NCBI GenBank assembly: GCA_002490665.1
Contig: DKUL01000007.1
Coordinates: forward strand, 17,078-81,077
DNA length: 64,000 bases
Direction: 5' to 3'
Source: Lachnospiraceae bacterium UBA7205
GTDB lineage: Bacteria > Bacillota > Clostridia > Lachnospirales > Lachnospiraceae
Shown: positions 23,032 to 32,578 of the stretch, one piece after another
Numbering within the stretch: position 1 is the first letter of the stretch
Layout of the letters: each line of letters opens with the position of its first letter
The notes under the pieces: generated by a model
The model's database searches: none
Told to the model about the DNA's origin: nothing
Seen by the model: the letters and a program-made list of their open reading frames with translations, nothing else
Position numbers and translations under genes: made by a program

Positions 23032-26000
23032 TTCCCTCCGCGGTCGTCTTTCTTCTTTAACAGCTGGGAAGTGTCCAGCGTCTGTTCTGCCTGCTTTGTC
23101 TTCCTTGCTTTCTTTTGCTTCCTTTCCTTATTTTCCACAGGCTTTTCATTCTTTGTTTCGGATGCGTCCTCCGTTTCCGGCATCCCCTGCTGTCGTGCTG
23201 CCTGCGGTTCGTTTTTCATGTTTTGGCGCCGTGTCCTGCCGTTCATAATAGTCCATTTGGGCTGGTACTGGAAACGACGCATCGCGACGTCTGCCAGAAA
23301 GAGGATGACCGCCAGCGCCAGCAGCCAGTTTGTCAGCGGGTACCCCTCCCTTGCCCCTGTGGAAATCCGCGTCCAGACAGGGTCTTCTTTTGTGATGAGC
23401 TTTCCGTACTGCTCCACAAACCTCAGATAGGAATCGGTCGTCACGTCAAACTTGTACTCGTCGGAAAACTGGACTGCCGCGGCTGTCGTCATATAATTCT
23501 GTATCTGTCCGTCTTCCATTCGGCGGATATTAAAGTGGTACAGCCCTGCCTGGGATGTCGGGAGGTCTATTGTGTATTTTCCCGGAGCGGCGGCATGAAG
23601 CTTTTCTTCCGTTGTATTTCCATCCGGGTCAATCATGGTCACCTCAATCCCTGTCGTGCTGCCATAGTCGTCTGTCTGGTAATCCACTGTTGTCTGCTCC
23701 CCTGCGGTCACCACATTCACGCTGTCCTCGCCCATATTGGCATTTCCGGTCGAATAGTCCGCGATGCGCTTCCACAGCTGGACATAGTCCTCCTGCCCCG
23801 CAAATGCGCCTGTCCACTCGCCCGTGACATCACTGTTCCATGCCACCGTCCGTCCCAGTCCGTACTGCCATACCGTCAAAACCGGGTCTGCCTTTTCCCC
23901 TGCCACAATCACAGGGCTTGACGCGGTCTTTGGCGTCGCGGCAATATATCCGTAAACCACTGGCCATCCGCCGGAAAACAGACTGTTTGTCAGTTCATGA
24001 CCGCTCTGTACGGACAGGGAAAACGCGCCATTCTGAATATAGCTGTCACCACCCAGAAATACCTCCTGTGCGAAGATTCTGGGAATATCGTTGGATTCGT
24101 CAGAATAGTAATACCTGCCGCCGCACTTATCGGCAAGCCTTTTGAGCAGTGTCTTGTCGGCGCCGCTCCCCACTGCCACGGTGGACAGGGTTATCTTGTT
24201 ATCCGTGTAAACGTCTATCACGTCATTAAAATTGGATGTCTCCCCCATGCCGTCCGTCAGGAGGACTACGTGTTTGACAGATACATCACTCTCGGAAAGT
24301 ACCCTGCCTGCCTCGCGCAGGGATGGCTTAATCGTCGTTCCGCCGCCGTCACTTATCTTCTTGATTTCTTCCTTAATCGCTGCCTTGTCGTCCGCCTGCC
24401 TAAGCTCCACCTGCCAGCTGAACTTGTCGTCAAAGGTCAGGACGCCTACATAATCCGTGTCCTGAAGATTGTCGACCGCCACCGTTGCAGCCCGGATGGC
24501 GACATCTAAATTGCTGGCTCCCAGGGCGCCTGCCTGACCTGTCATGCTCCCGGAACGGTCAATTACCATGACCATCGCCATCGACGGAAGCTCGTTCATA
24601 CTCCGAAGCTGCATGTCCACGGGGAGGACGGTCTCCAATACCGTATCGCGGTAGCCGCCCAGCGCAAAGCTGTTCTCTCCGCCGCAGCAGACAAATCCAC
24701 ATCCGTAATCCTTAACATAGGTCTCCAGATTTTCCAGAAAACCCGATGGCAGGTCATCAATATAGGTATCCACCAGTATGATAGATTTATAGTCAAGCAT
24801 ATCATTGATATTGTCCGGCGCATTCCGCGTGGATACAAGGCTGTAGTCACAGCCTGCCGCCTTGAGCACGGATGCAAATCCGGCTATATTGCTGTCACGG
24901 CTTGAGATGACCAGGATTCTCGGCGGTGTCTCCACCACGGAATAGGCATTAAAAAAGTCATTCTCCTGGCACGTATCCCCTTCTGCCTGTACCTGTACCC
25001 GCAGATTCTCCATCATGCCGCTCTCCGCGCCAGCGTCGACCTGCGCCTCGAACACGAACCGGCTGCTTCCCTTGTCCAGGTGCACCTTGTTTGCAGCCAT
25101 CTGCCGGCTTCCGTTATAAAGCGTGACCACTGCGTCCGTATCGTAATTGCTCTCCACAACCACTGTGACGGAATACTTGTCCCCCGGATGCAGATACGAC
25201 GGCAGCAGCACATTTCCCACATAGGCGTCCGGCGTCTCCTCGTTTTCGTACAGCAATGTGAGAAATTCCGCATGGCTTGCCGCGAGCGCCTGCGCCATGC
25301 CCTGAATATCCCCGCGCGTTTCCTTACCATCCGTAAGCACTACCAGCCGCTTGCTGTAATCGCCCGAAGCCAGCGTCAGCGCCCTGGATATTGCATCCTC
25401 AAAATTTGTCGCCGTCTTTTCCGGCAGTGTCATAATGCCGCCAAAATGACGCTCCGCAGTCAGGAACTGCTCCACAACGGCATTTTTGCCAAATGTTACA
25501 ATCCCATGGACATTGCCTGCCGGCATCTGGGAAATGGTTTTTTGCAAATAATCCTTTGCTTCCTCAAGATGTTCTTCGTTACTATCGGACAAATCCACCA
25601 CAAACACGGTCGCAGTCTGACTGCTTCCCAGGCGGATTTTTAACCCGAAAAGTGCCAGAAGCACACAGAGAAAAACAATGCCCCGCACAACAAGATAAAA
25701 CCTTCCCTTATAACGCATCTGGCGCACATAGACGATCCACTCTGCCACAAGCAGCGCCAGTGCCAGCAAAAGAAACAGGTTTCGGATGGTCTGCCTTACC
25801 TTCTGCCGCTGCGGCGTATTGGTATCCTGGACAGACGCAGCCACTTCCCTTCCGTCCGACTCTGTCGGCGTGCAAAAACGCACGATATACTGTTCCTGAT
25901 AATCCTCGTTTCCCAGCTGGTACAGCCCTGCCTTTGCGGGGTGGCTGTCAAACTGGCTTCTGTCCAGCTCTGCCCACGGCTGCAGGGCAATTTCCTCCCC

Positions 26001-27551
26001 GGCATAATAGACATTTGAAGCAAGCCACGAGGTGTCAGAAAGATATATCATGGCGTTTGCCAGAAAGACAGGAAACTCCGCGCGCAGCGGGAAATCGGAC
26101 TCCCGTATGTCAAATCCCACCACGATTTCCTTGATTCCATCCTGTTCCATGTAGTACCCGACGCATTTCCCATCGTGTTCCAGAAAGCTTTTCGCGCCCT
26201 CCGGAACCGCAAAACAGTACGCCTTGTTGACACCTATCGTAAACCCTGACAGCCCCGCCGTCAAATCGCAGTCGGCAATATCCAGCACCACGTTTTCCAG
26301 CGTTTCAGAAGACGCGTTTCCTGCATTTCCAAAAATCAGCCGGTTGGTGTCAGCCGCACTTGGCTGCTGCCCGGCATCATATATGATGATATTATAATCC
26401 ATTTCGGAAAAAGGCGTCCGTTTGCCGATACCGGTCTCCTCCACCGCAGCGTCCGTCTTTGCCTTTGCAATGCTCTCCCCAGTCACGGCAAGATATGCCT
26501 TTTCGATAAATGTATTGCCCTCCCCGACAAGAAGCCCTTTCATCCGGTTTTTGCTGCCTTTGACGGCATATGACACATTATCTGCCACGAGGCTGTCTGC
26601 TGTGCCTCCTGCAAACGAAATTCCGTCTATGCGGGATTCCATCGTCTCCCCCTGCCAGTGCACTTCCTCAAACAGGCAGTAATTGCTTGCGGACGGGGCA
26701 AGCTGCATCTGTTTCAGGGCGAGCAGCTTACTGCCCTGACCGCCGCCATCATACAGGCTGACATCGAACGTGACCGCTGCATCACTATGGTTCGCCACAC
26801 TCACCATCACATCATAATATCCGTCTTCCCGCCTGGTGAAAACAGTATATTCATTTGCCACATTTCCGACAGCCGCCCCCATCACATGAAGCTCTTTCCC
26901 TGCCATGCTGTGCAGCCTGTCAAAACCGGATGCCCCCTGGCCATCCGTATACACGATGACATCCGCTGCATTATCCGCCACGGCGTTTTCTGTGCCGACG
27001 CCTGCCAGCGTGTCCAGCAGCTCCTGCGCCTGCTCAAGGCTTCCACCGCTGTCACTGCACACAATGCCCTGCAAGGTCTGTACCAGACTGCCTGCATCCG
27101 CAATATCCACCGCAAGAAGCTTCGTCCCCGTGTCATCGGTCGTCAATATGGAAAACCGCGTATTCTGGGCAGTGCGCACATAATCACATGCCTGTAAAAC
27201 GGCCTCCTCAAGGCGTGTTTTCCCCTGATTTGCGCCGCCTGCCATATGCTGCATACTCGCACTTGTATCAAACAGCAGTATCTTCCTGCCGCCGCCCTGT
27301 CCATCTGCCTGAATAAAAGGAGACATCAGTGCAATAACCAGCAGCGCGATAATAAGAATCTGCAGGTACATAAGAATATTATGGACAAACTTCTCAAAAA
27401 AGGTGCGCGACTGCTCATTTTTCAGCAGCTTTTTCCAGAGCAGGCTGGACGATATCAGATAGTCCGTCCCCTTTGGCTTCAGAAGGTATAAAATTATAAT
27501 AACAGGAACCGCTGCCAGAAATAACAGCGGCCATAAGCTCTCAAATATCAT
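23028..27551 (-). CDS. Giant membrane protein with three vWA-like domains (fused BatA-like proteins)
   Basis: 1507 residues, about twice the usual size. Layout: BatA-type N-terminus with helices 5-23 and 56-78; vWA domain 1 with MIDAS DTSAS at 95-99; a beta-rich extracellular part; helices about 590-612 and 620-642; vWA domain 2 with DLSDS near 653; a GATase1-like segment with CCGGENSFALGG near 955; vWA domain 3 with IDRSGSMTG near 1000; helix about 1405-1425; and a Lys-rich cytoplasmic tail. It looks like two vWA proteins, usually encoded separately, joined in one chain. It overlaps DUF58 upstream (11 bp) and the kinase downstream (4 bp). Bat/vWA proteins with MoxR and DUF58 partners act in envelope assembly or stress in other bacteria; the role here is unknown. 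Confidence 0.85.
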   Translation of the reverse strand: MIFESLWPLLFLAAVPVIIILYLLKPKGTDYLISSSLLWKKLLKNEQSRTFFEKFVHNILMYLQILIIALLVIALMSPFIQADGQGGGRKILLFDTSASMQHMAGGANQGKTRLEEAVLQACDYVRTAQNTRFSILTTDDTGTKLLAVDIADAGSLVQTLQGIVCSDSGGSLEQAQELLDTLAGVGTENAVADNAADVIVYTDGQGASGFDRLHSMAGKELHVMGAAVGNVANEYTVFTRREDGYYDVMVSVANHSDAAVTFDVSLYDGGGQGSKLLALKQMQLAPSASNYCLFEEVHWQGETMESRIDGISFAGGTADSLVADNVSYAVKGSKNRMKGLLVGEGNTFIEKAYLAVTGESIAKAKTDAAVEETGIGKRTPFSEMDYNIIIYDAGQQPSAADTNRLIFGNAGNASSETLENVVLDIADCDLTAGLSGFTIGVNKAYCFAVPEGAKSFLEHDGKCVGYYMEQDGIKEIVVGFDIRESDFPLRAEFPVFLANAMIYLSDTSWLASNVYYAGEEIALQPWAELDRSQFDSHPAKAGLYQLGNEDYQEQYIVRFCTPTESDGREVAASVQDTNTPQRQKVRQTIRNLFLLLALALLVAEWIVYVRQMRYKGRFYLVVRGIVFLCVLLALFGLKIRLGSSQTATVFVVDLSDSNEEHLEEAKDYLQKTISQMPAGNVHGIVTFGKNAVVEQFLTAERHFGGIMTLPEKTATNFEDAISRALTLASGDYSKRLVVLTDGKETRGDIQGMAQALAASHAEFLTLLYENEETPDAYVGNVLLPSYLHPGDKYSVTVVVESNYDTDAVVTLYNGSRQMAANKVHLDKGSSRFVFEAQVDAGAESGMMENLRVQVQAEGDTCQENDFFNAYSVVETPPRILVISSRDSNIAGFASVLKAAGCDYSLVSTRNAPDNINDMLDYKSIILVDTYIDDLPSGFLENLETYVKDYGCGFVCCGGENSFALGGYRDTVLETVLPVDMQLRSMNELPSMAMVMVIDRSGSMTGQAGALGASNLDVAIRAATVAVDNLQDTDYVGVLTFDDKFSWQVELRQADDKAAIKEEIKKISDGGGTTIKPSLREAGRVLSESDVSVKHVVLLTDGMGETSNFNDVIDVYTDNKITLSTVAVGSGADKTLLKRLADKCGGRYYYSDESNDIPRIFAQEVFLGGDSYIQNGAFSLSVQSGHELTNSLFSGGWPVVYGYIAATPKTASSPVIVAGEKADPVLTVWQYGLGRTVAWNSDVTGEWTGAFAGQEDYVQLWKRIADYSTGNANMGEDSVNVVTAGEQTTVDYQTDDYGSTTGIEVTMIDPDGNTTEEKLHAAAPGKYTIDLPTSQAGLYHFNIRRMEDGQIQNYMTTAAAVQFSDEYKFDVTTDSYLRFVEQYGKLITKEDPVWTRISTGAREGYPLTNWLLALAVILFLADVAMRRFQYQPKWTIMNGRTRRQNMKNEPQAARQQGMPETEDASETKNEKPVENKERKQKKARKTKQAEQTLDTSQLLKKKDDRGGK

Positions 27552-28434
27552 ATAGCATCCTTAAATCCTGAAAAATCAGTTGATAAATATCCGTTTCCGT
27601 GCTGCACACCGCATGGACTGCCCCCATTTTGGCACATTCCCTTCTCAGCCGCGCCAGATACTCCTCAAGCGCCTTTTCATAAACCCTGATACTCCCGTCA
27701 TCCAGGGTAATGCGCAATGTGCTTTTGTCCTCCATGTCAATCAGGTTCCGCGTCCCCGTAAGTTCCTCACAGGAACGCACCGAAAGCTCCTCCCCCGCCA
27801 GCACATGCAGACATGCCACCTTCTGCTTCCTGTAATCGAGAAACCGCAGAAGCTTTCGGGTCTGTTCCCCGGACTCCTCGAGGAAAATGTCCTGCAGGAA
27901 ATCACTGATAAGGAGGGTCACCCCCGGTCCTTTCATCGGAAGCTGCCGGACTGCCCCGGCTATATCCGCCGTGCCGTCAAAATGACGCTGTTCCAGCCAG
28001 TCCGTAATCACAGGAAGCGCTTTTTTTCCGCCCCTTGCCACAAACGGCGACTGCATCTTCTGCATGTCATAGAGTATCACACGGTCCATGTGGTTCAGCC
28101 CCATGTAAGAAAACGCCGCGGCAAGCAGGCAGGCAAGCTCGCTTTTTTTCTTTTTCCCATAATCCATGGAGGCGCTCGTGTCAAGAAGGACGGACACTGC
28201 CATCTCCTTTTCCTCCATATACTCCTTTACATAGAGCCTGTCCAGGCGTCCGTAGGCATTCCAGTCAATCCGCCGGATGTCATCCCCTGGCATATACTCG
28301 CGGAAATCCGAAAACTCCGTGGAGGAGCCCTTTTGTACCGACTTGCGGTTTCCGGTCAGGTTCATGGACGCCTTATGCCCCATTGCCAACCGCAGGCGGG
28401 ACAGTTTCCCAAAAAAAGCCGCATCTGCTATCAT
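27541..28434 (-). CDS. DUF58 domain protein (vWA-like partner of MoxR)
   Basis: 297 residues with the DUF58 signature DDIRRIDWNAYGRLDRLYVKE near residue 55, followed by a vWA-like stretch with LLDTSASMDYG that supplies a DxSxS metal site. No membrane helix. DUF58 proteins are almost always encoded beside MoxR AAA ATPases and are thought to be remodelled by them. It overlaps MoxR by 4 bp upstream and the giant vWA gene by 11 bp downstream, so stoichiometric coupled synthesis is likely. Confidence 0.92.
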   Translation of the reverse strand: MIADAAFFGKLSRLRLAMGHKASMNLTGNRKSVQKGSSTEFSDFREYMPGDDIRRIDWNAYGRLDRLYVKEYMEEKEMAVSVLLDTSASMDYGKKKKSELACLLAAAFSYMGLNHMDRVILYDMQKMQSPFVARGGKKALPVITDWLEQRHFDGTADIAGAVRQLPMKGPGVTLLISDFLQDIFLEESGEQTRKLLRFLDYRKQKVACLHVLAGEELSVRSCEELTGTRNLIDMEDKSTLRITLDDGSIRVYEKALEEYLARLRRECAKMGAVHAVCSTETDIYQLIFQDLRMLYDI

Positions 28435-29402
28435 ACTTTTCCATTCGCCTCCAAAATGGCACGGATAATATCGTCCTCCGTGGTTCCCTCGCTGATGGCA
28501 TCAAAGCTCGGAATGATGCGGTGCCTGAGGACAGGATATGCCATTTCCGCCACGTCCTGAAAGGAAACGTTGAAGCGTCCCTCCAGAAATGCCTTTGCCC
28601 TTGACGCGCGAATCAGCGCCTGCGCCGCCCTCGGGCTTGCCCCCTCCCTGATATGCGGGTTCGCGACATGTGTCGCCATGACAATCCCAAGCAGATAGTC
28701 CATCACCGCATCGGCAATCGGAATCTGGCTGACCAGCTCCCGCGCCGCAAGCAGTCCCCTGCCGTCCATCCTTTTTTCAATCATGGGTTCCTGGTTTCCC
28801 TCCGTCAGCCCGACAATTCCCCGCAGCTCCTCCTTGGACGGAAAACGGACTAATATCTTGAACATGAAGCGGTCCAGCTGCGCCTCCGGCAGCGGGTAGG
28901 TTCCCTCGTTCTCGATAGGATTCTGCGTCGCCAGTACAAAAAAAGGTTCCCCGAGCACGTGGCTGTCATTTCCCACGGTCACGGTATGCTCCTGCATCGC
29001 CTCGAGCAGCGCCGACTGTGTTTTCGGCGTGGCACGGTTGATTTCATCCGCCAGTATCAGGTTGGCAAAAATGGGGCCGCGCTCAAAGGAAAAAGCGCTT
29101 CCCTGCTCATTCTTAATAATAATATTGGTTCCGGTCACATCGCTTGGCATCAGGTCAGGCGTAAACTGTATCCGCTTAAATGACAGGTCAAACACCTTTC
29201 CGATTGTACTTACCAGCCTTGTCTTACCAAGCCCTGGCATACCCTCGAGGAGCACATTGCCCCCTGTGAGCATGGCAAGCATTGCCTGACGGATAATCTC
29301 ACGCTGTCCGATAATCCCTTTCTGAATTTCTGCCTCACACGCGGCTATCTGCTGCGCCATATATGCCGGTTCCTGTAACCTACCGCTGTCCAATTCACCC
29401 AT
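28431..29402 (-). CDS. MoxR-family AAA+ ATPase
   Basis: 323 residues. Walker A GMPGLGKT near residue 58, the MoxR-typical QFTPDLMPSDVTG, Walker B LILADEINRATPKTQ, sensor ATQNPIENEGTYPLPEAQLDRF, and a C-terminal lid domain. MoxR ATPases act as chaperones that activate or insert metal into vWA-domain partners. Here both a DUF58 and a triple-vWA protein follow in the operon. The ATG at 29402 has AGAGGAAAAGGAT upstream, 20 nt after the coiled-coil gene. Confidence 0.95.
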   Translation of the reverse strand: MGELDSGRLQEPAYMAQQIAACEAEIQKGIIGQREIIRQAMLAMLTGGNVLLEGMPGLGKTRLVSTIGKVFDLSFKRIQFTPDLMPSDVTGTNIIIKNEQGSAFSFERGPIFANLILADEINRATPKTQSALLEAMQEHTVTVGNDSHVLGEPFFVLATQNPIENEGTYPLPEAQLDRFMFKILVRFPSKEELRGIVGLTEGNQEPMIEKRMDGRGLLAARELVSQIPIADAVMDYLLGIVMATHVANPHIREGASPRAAQALIRASRAKAFLEGRFNVSFQDVAEMAYPVLRHRIIPSFDAISEGTTEDDIIRAILEANGKV

Positions 29403-29422
29403 ATCCTTTTCCTCTCTTAATT

Positions 29423-30730
29423 CTATCTGTTAAAACTGGAAAAATATTCCTTAATGACATCTTCCATGCCGCTCGGGTACTTTCCGGCGGCAATTCCCTC
29501 ATATGCGTTCTGCTCATAGCTTCCGATTACCGCTTCATGGGACATGTGCGTTCCCTCCCAGCTCAGACCGTTCTGTGCATAGAAGTATTCTGAATCATCA
29601 TGGTCGACAGCATTTCCCGTCAGGTTTCCACTGTCGGCAATGGCATTGGGAATGCTGACATAATCGTGCGGAGTACTGCTGCTTCCTATTCCCCTGCCTT
29701 TTCCCTGACCTTTTCCATCGCCATCACCCTGTCCATCACCGTTTCCGCTTCCATCTCCGTCGCCGTCACCCTGTCCATTGCCGTTTCCGTCGCCCTGTCC
29801 GTCACCATTTCCGCTTCCATCACCCTGTCCGTCCGTTCCGCCATTTCCGTTTTGACTGCCTTGACCGTCACCTGTCCCTGCACCGTTCGCCGATGCAAGT
29901 TCCTGTCCGCTCATTTCCCGCAGCCTGTCTGCCATCGCCTCCATGGATTCTGCCGTTGCCATGGATACAGACGCCCCATTCTGCATACTCTGCGCCATGG
30001 CTGACAGCTGTGCGTTGATGCTCTCATACTTGTAGTTTAGCTTTTCTGATGCCGCTGACACCATCTCCTGCGAGGATGCCTGCTGATACTCCGACAGCGA
30101 ATTTTGCAGACTTTCAATCATATCCTGAATCTCCGCCTGCTGTTCCGGTGTCAGCTCCTCCTGTGCCAGCTGCTCCAGGCCTTCCATCACTTCCTCTACC
30201 GCATCCTCTTTCTCCCTGATTTCTTCCCTGAGGGCGTGAAGCTCCTTCGCATACTCTTTTGTCTTTGAAGGGACAACTGCCAGCACTGTCAGAAGGACTG
30301 CCAGCCCCGCAAGAACAAGTATCTTTTTTCTGGATGGAAGAATCGGAATCCTTATCCTGTCGCCATGTGCCTTTAGCTGCTGCATGGCATCCTCGCGCTG
30401 AAGTGCAACCAGTTCGCCATCCTTCATCAGGTTTTCATGTGCCGTCACAATCCGCTCCTCAAACCCAAAGCTGTCCATCCTCAGAGCCGCCTGCTCCATG
30501 CCGGCACGCCCGGCAGCAGAAATCAGCACTGCCGTCAAAAACGCAAGAAACAGCGCCAGTCCTGCGTAAAGACCGGCATAATAAAGCGGAACCACAAAGG
30601 CTGCCGCCCAGAACAGTATTCCGACTGCCGCGCCAATACTCAGCGCAGACACCAGCTTATCCAGAAAGGACGCGGTATTCATCTTTCGCCGGCACGCCTG
30701 TACCGCCCTCAAAAACTCTTTTTTATCCAT
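29423..30730 (-). CDS. Membrane coiled-coil protein with a Gly/Asp/Asn repeat region
   Basis: 435 residues from the ATG at 30730, chosen because GAGGGA precedes it and it starts 8 nt after the permease stop; a longer in-frame extension overlaps the permease gene. Two membrane helices (about 28-72) and a third (about 133-153) precede a Glu/Gln-rich helical region (155-270). A striking low-complexity tract (about 283-345) of GDG, GNG and GQG units follows, then a conserved-looking C-terminus containing YVSIPNAIADSG. No named family recognised; operon position suggests a structural partner of the vWA proteins. Confidence 0.75.
   Translation of the reverse strand: MDKKEFLRAVQACRRKMNTASFLDKLVSALSIGAAVGILFWAAAFVVPLYYAGLYAGLALFLAFLTAVLISAAGRAGMEQAALRMDSFGFEERIVTAHENLMKDGELVALQREDAMQQLKAHGDRIRIPILPSRKKILVLAGLAVLLTVLAVVPSKTKEYAKELHALREEIREKEDAVEEVMEGLEQLAQEELTPEQQAEIQDMIESLQNSLSEYQQASSQEMVSAASEKLNYKYESINAQLSAMAQSMQNGASVSMATAESMEAMADRLREMSGQELASANGAGTGDGQGSQNGNGGTDGQGDGSGNGDGQGDGNGNGQGDGDGDGSGNGDGQGDGDGKGQGKGRGIGSSSTPHDYVSIPNAIADSGNLTGNAVDHDDSEYFYAQNGLSWEGTHMSHEAVIGSYEQNAYEGIAAGKYPSGMEDVIKEYFSSFNR
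29690..29880 (-). repeat. In-frame short-period repeat coding GDG/GNG/GQG
   Basis: Degenerate 6-18 bp repeats inside the coiled-coil gene encode a Gly/Asp/Asn/Gln tract. Such tracts expand and contract by slippage, so length variation between strains is expected. DG-rich runs can bind calcium when extracellular, but sidedness is unknown. Confidence 0.7.
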
Positions 30731-30738
30731 CCATTCCC

Positions 30739-31632
30739 TCACTTCTTTTTGCCTGGTCTTCTTACGGAAGATGTGTGCATGGGATTTACTTTCCATGCCG
30801 CCGCAAGCAGGAACAAAACGGAAAGCAGTAAGATACATGCCCCGGACACAAACATCCACGTTTTTCCCCTTGCGAGCTGAAATGTCAGAAATCCCACATC
30901 ACCCTTCTCAAAATTGCCTGCAAAAAGGGACTCCCCCGACATTATCTGCATAAAGAATTCCTCAAAAAATATGATTGGATTCACCAGCCATAACAGCATG
31001 GTCTCACCTGCGCCCTTATTGACAAACAGGCCTTTAATGATTGCCGGTATGAATGTGAGCACAAAAATCACAAAGTAAAAAACGTATGACAGCACCACTG
31101 CCGATATGGACTTGCGGCAGACCGATGAACAGAAAATTCCGATACTTCCTGAAAACACCGACAGCAGGACAATCGTGAGGATAAAATAAAACAGGTTGCT
31201 CCAGTCCATTCCGCCGACCACAAAGGACAATGCCATAATCGGCAGTCCCCCCACAACATAAAATAAAATGTGAATCACGGCAGACACTACTTTTCCCAGT
31301 ACAATGGAAAAAGGGGACATGCAGGTCGTAAGCATGATGTCAAACGTCTGGCGCTCCTTTTCTCCGGAGATTGAAGATGCCGTGATGACCGGCACAATCA
31401 GCGTGACAATGCACACCTGTGCAATCGCAAGGACTGGAAACAGGTAAATCAGATGATGATAAACATTGCCGTCACTGTAAAAGCTTCCTGTCTGCTGCTG
31501 TATCACTGCAAGCGCCAGCAGAAACGTCATTGTAAGGACTGCCTCATAGGCAAACAGTCCCCAGCTGATACGCATGCTGCGCGCTGCTATCTGTAAATCT
31601 TTCTTCACGATTGGATTCCATCGCACCCTCAT
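30739..31632 (-). CDS. ABC-2-type transporter permease
   Basis: 297 residues with six predicted membrane helices and the ABC-2 family pattern: a basic N-terminus (NPIVKKDLQIAARSMR), a long cytosolic loop SSISGEKERQTFDIML after the second helix, and C-terminal helices. It resembles GldF/NosY-like permeases. The ATG at 31632 overlaps the ATPase stop by 4 bp, so ATPase and permease are translationally coupled and form one exporter. Confidence 0.9.
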   Translation of the reverse strand: MRVRWNPIVKKDLQIAARSMRISWGLFAYEAVLTMTFLLALAVIQQQTGSFYSDGNVYHHLIYLFPVLAIAQVCIVTLIVPVITASSISGEKERQTFDIMLTTCMSPFSIVLGKVVSAVIHILFYVVGGLPIMALSFVVGGMDWSNLFYFILTIVLLSVFSGSIGIFCSSVCRKSISAVVLSYVFYFVIFVLTFIPAIIKGLFVNKGAGETMLLWLVNPIIFFEEFFMQIMSGESLFAGNFEKGDVGFLTFQLARGKTWMFVSGACILLLSVLFLLAAAWKVNPMHTSSVRRPGKKK

Positions 31633-32555
31633 TGTCCGCCACCTCCCGTCAGTTGCATAAACAGCGATTCCAGGCTGCCCTCTTCCCGGTAAAAGCCTGT
31701 CAGGACGACCTGATTCTGTATCAGACAGCCAATCAGGGCGCTGATTTGTTCATCCGTCCCCTGGTTGGTTATAATCATTTCATTTTCTCGCACGGATTCC
31801 ACGACAGTTCCCGCCTGTTCCTTCAAAATGCGCACGGCAGTCTCCATGCCCGATACCAGCCGGATATGAATGCGCTTTCCTCCCGAAAGCTGCTGCATGA
31901 TATCCTCAATGCGTCCGGCCGTGATAAGCTGCCCGCTGTTCATGATTCCGATACTCGTACACATCTCAGAAAGTTCTGAAAGAATATGGGAGCTGATGAC
32001 AATCGTCTTGCCCATGGAGTGAAGGTTCATAAGCAGCTCCTTCATCTCCACCCGCGCCCTGGGATCCAGACCGGAGCTTGGCTCGTCCAGAATCAGCAGT
32101 TTTGGGTTGTGGAGCAGCGCCCTTGCCACACAGAGCCGCTGTTTCATACCGCGTGAAAGCGTGTCCACATACACTTCCTTCTTGTCCGAAAGGTTGACCA
32201 GCTCCAGCAGGTCATCCGTCAGCTTCGCGATGTCGCGCGAATGCATCCCGTACATGGAGCCGTACATGTCCATATACTCGCGCACCTTCAGGTTATCATA
32301 CACCCCGAAGAAGTCAGGCACATACCCTATCAGGCGCTTCATTTCCCTGCTGCCGACCGGAGCCGAGGTGCCCCCAATCCGCACCTGTCCGCTGCTCGCC
32401 CTGAGCAGCCCGCAGACAATGCGGATTGTCGTCGTCTTGCCCGCACCGTTTGGTCCCACAAAGCCAAACAAGTCTCCCTCCGGAATATGCAGCGACAAAT
32501 GGTTAACCGCTGTAAACGCCCCGTATTTTTTGGTCAAATCATTGATATACAGCAT
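31629..32555 (-). CDS. ABC transporter ATPase (ABC-2/GldA-type)
   Basis: 308 residues. Walker A GPNGAGKT near residue 38, Q-loop YVPDFFGVYDNL, signature LSRGMKQ, Walker B LLILDEPSSGLD, and a C-terminal domain of about 90 residues typical of drug- or Gld-type exporters. The ATG at 32555 has GGAGGGA 5 nt upstream and starts MLYINDLTKKYG; a longer frame is less likely. Forms the exporter with the permease at 30739, in the same operon as MoxR and vWA genes. Confidence 0.94.
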   Translation of the reverse strand: MLYINDLTKKYGAFTAVNHLSLHIPEGDLFGFVGPNGAGKTTTIRIVCGLLRASSGQVRIGGTSAPVGSREMKRLIGYVPDFFGVYDNLKVREYMDMYGSMYGMHSRDIAKLTDDLLELVNLSDKKEVYVDTLSRGMKQRLCVARALLHNPKLLILDEPSSGLDPRARVEMKELLMNLHSMGKTIVISSHILSELSEMCTSIGIMNSGQLITAGRIEDIMQQLSGGKRIHIRLVSGMETAVRILKEQAGTVVESVRENEMIITNQGTDEQISALIGCLIQNQVVLTGFYREEGSLESLFMQLTGGGGQ

Positions 32556-32578
32556 AATATCCCTCCATTCTTGCCCTG

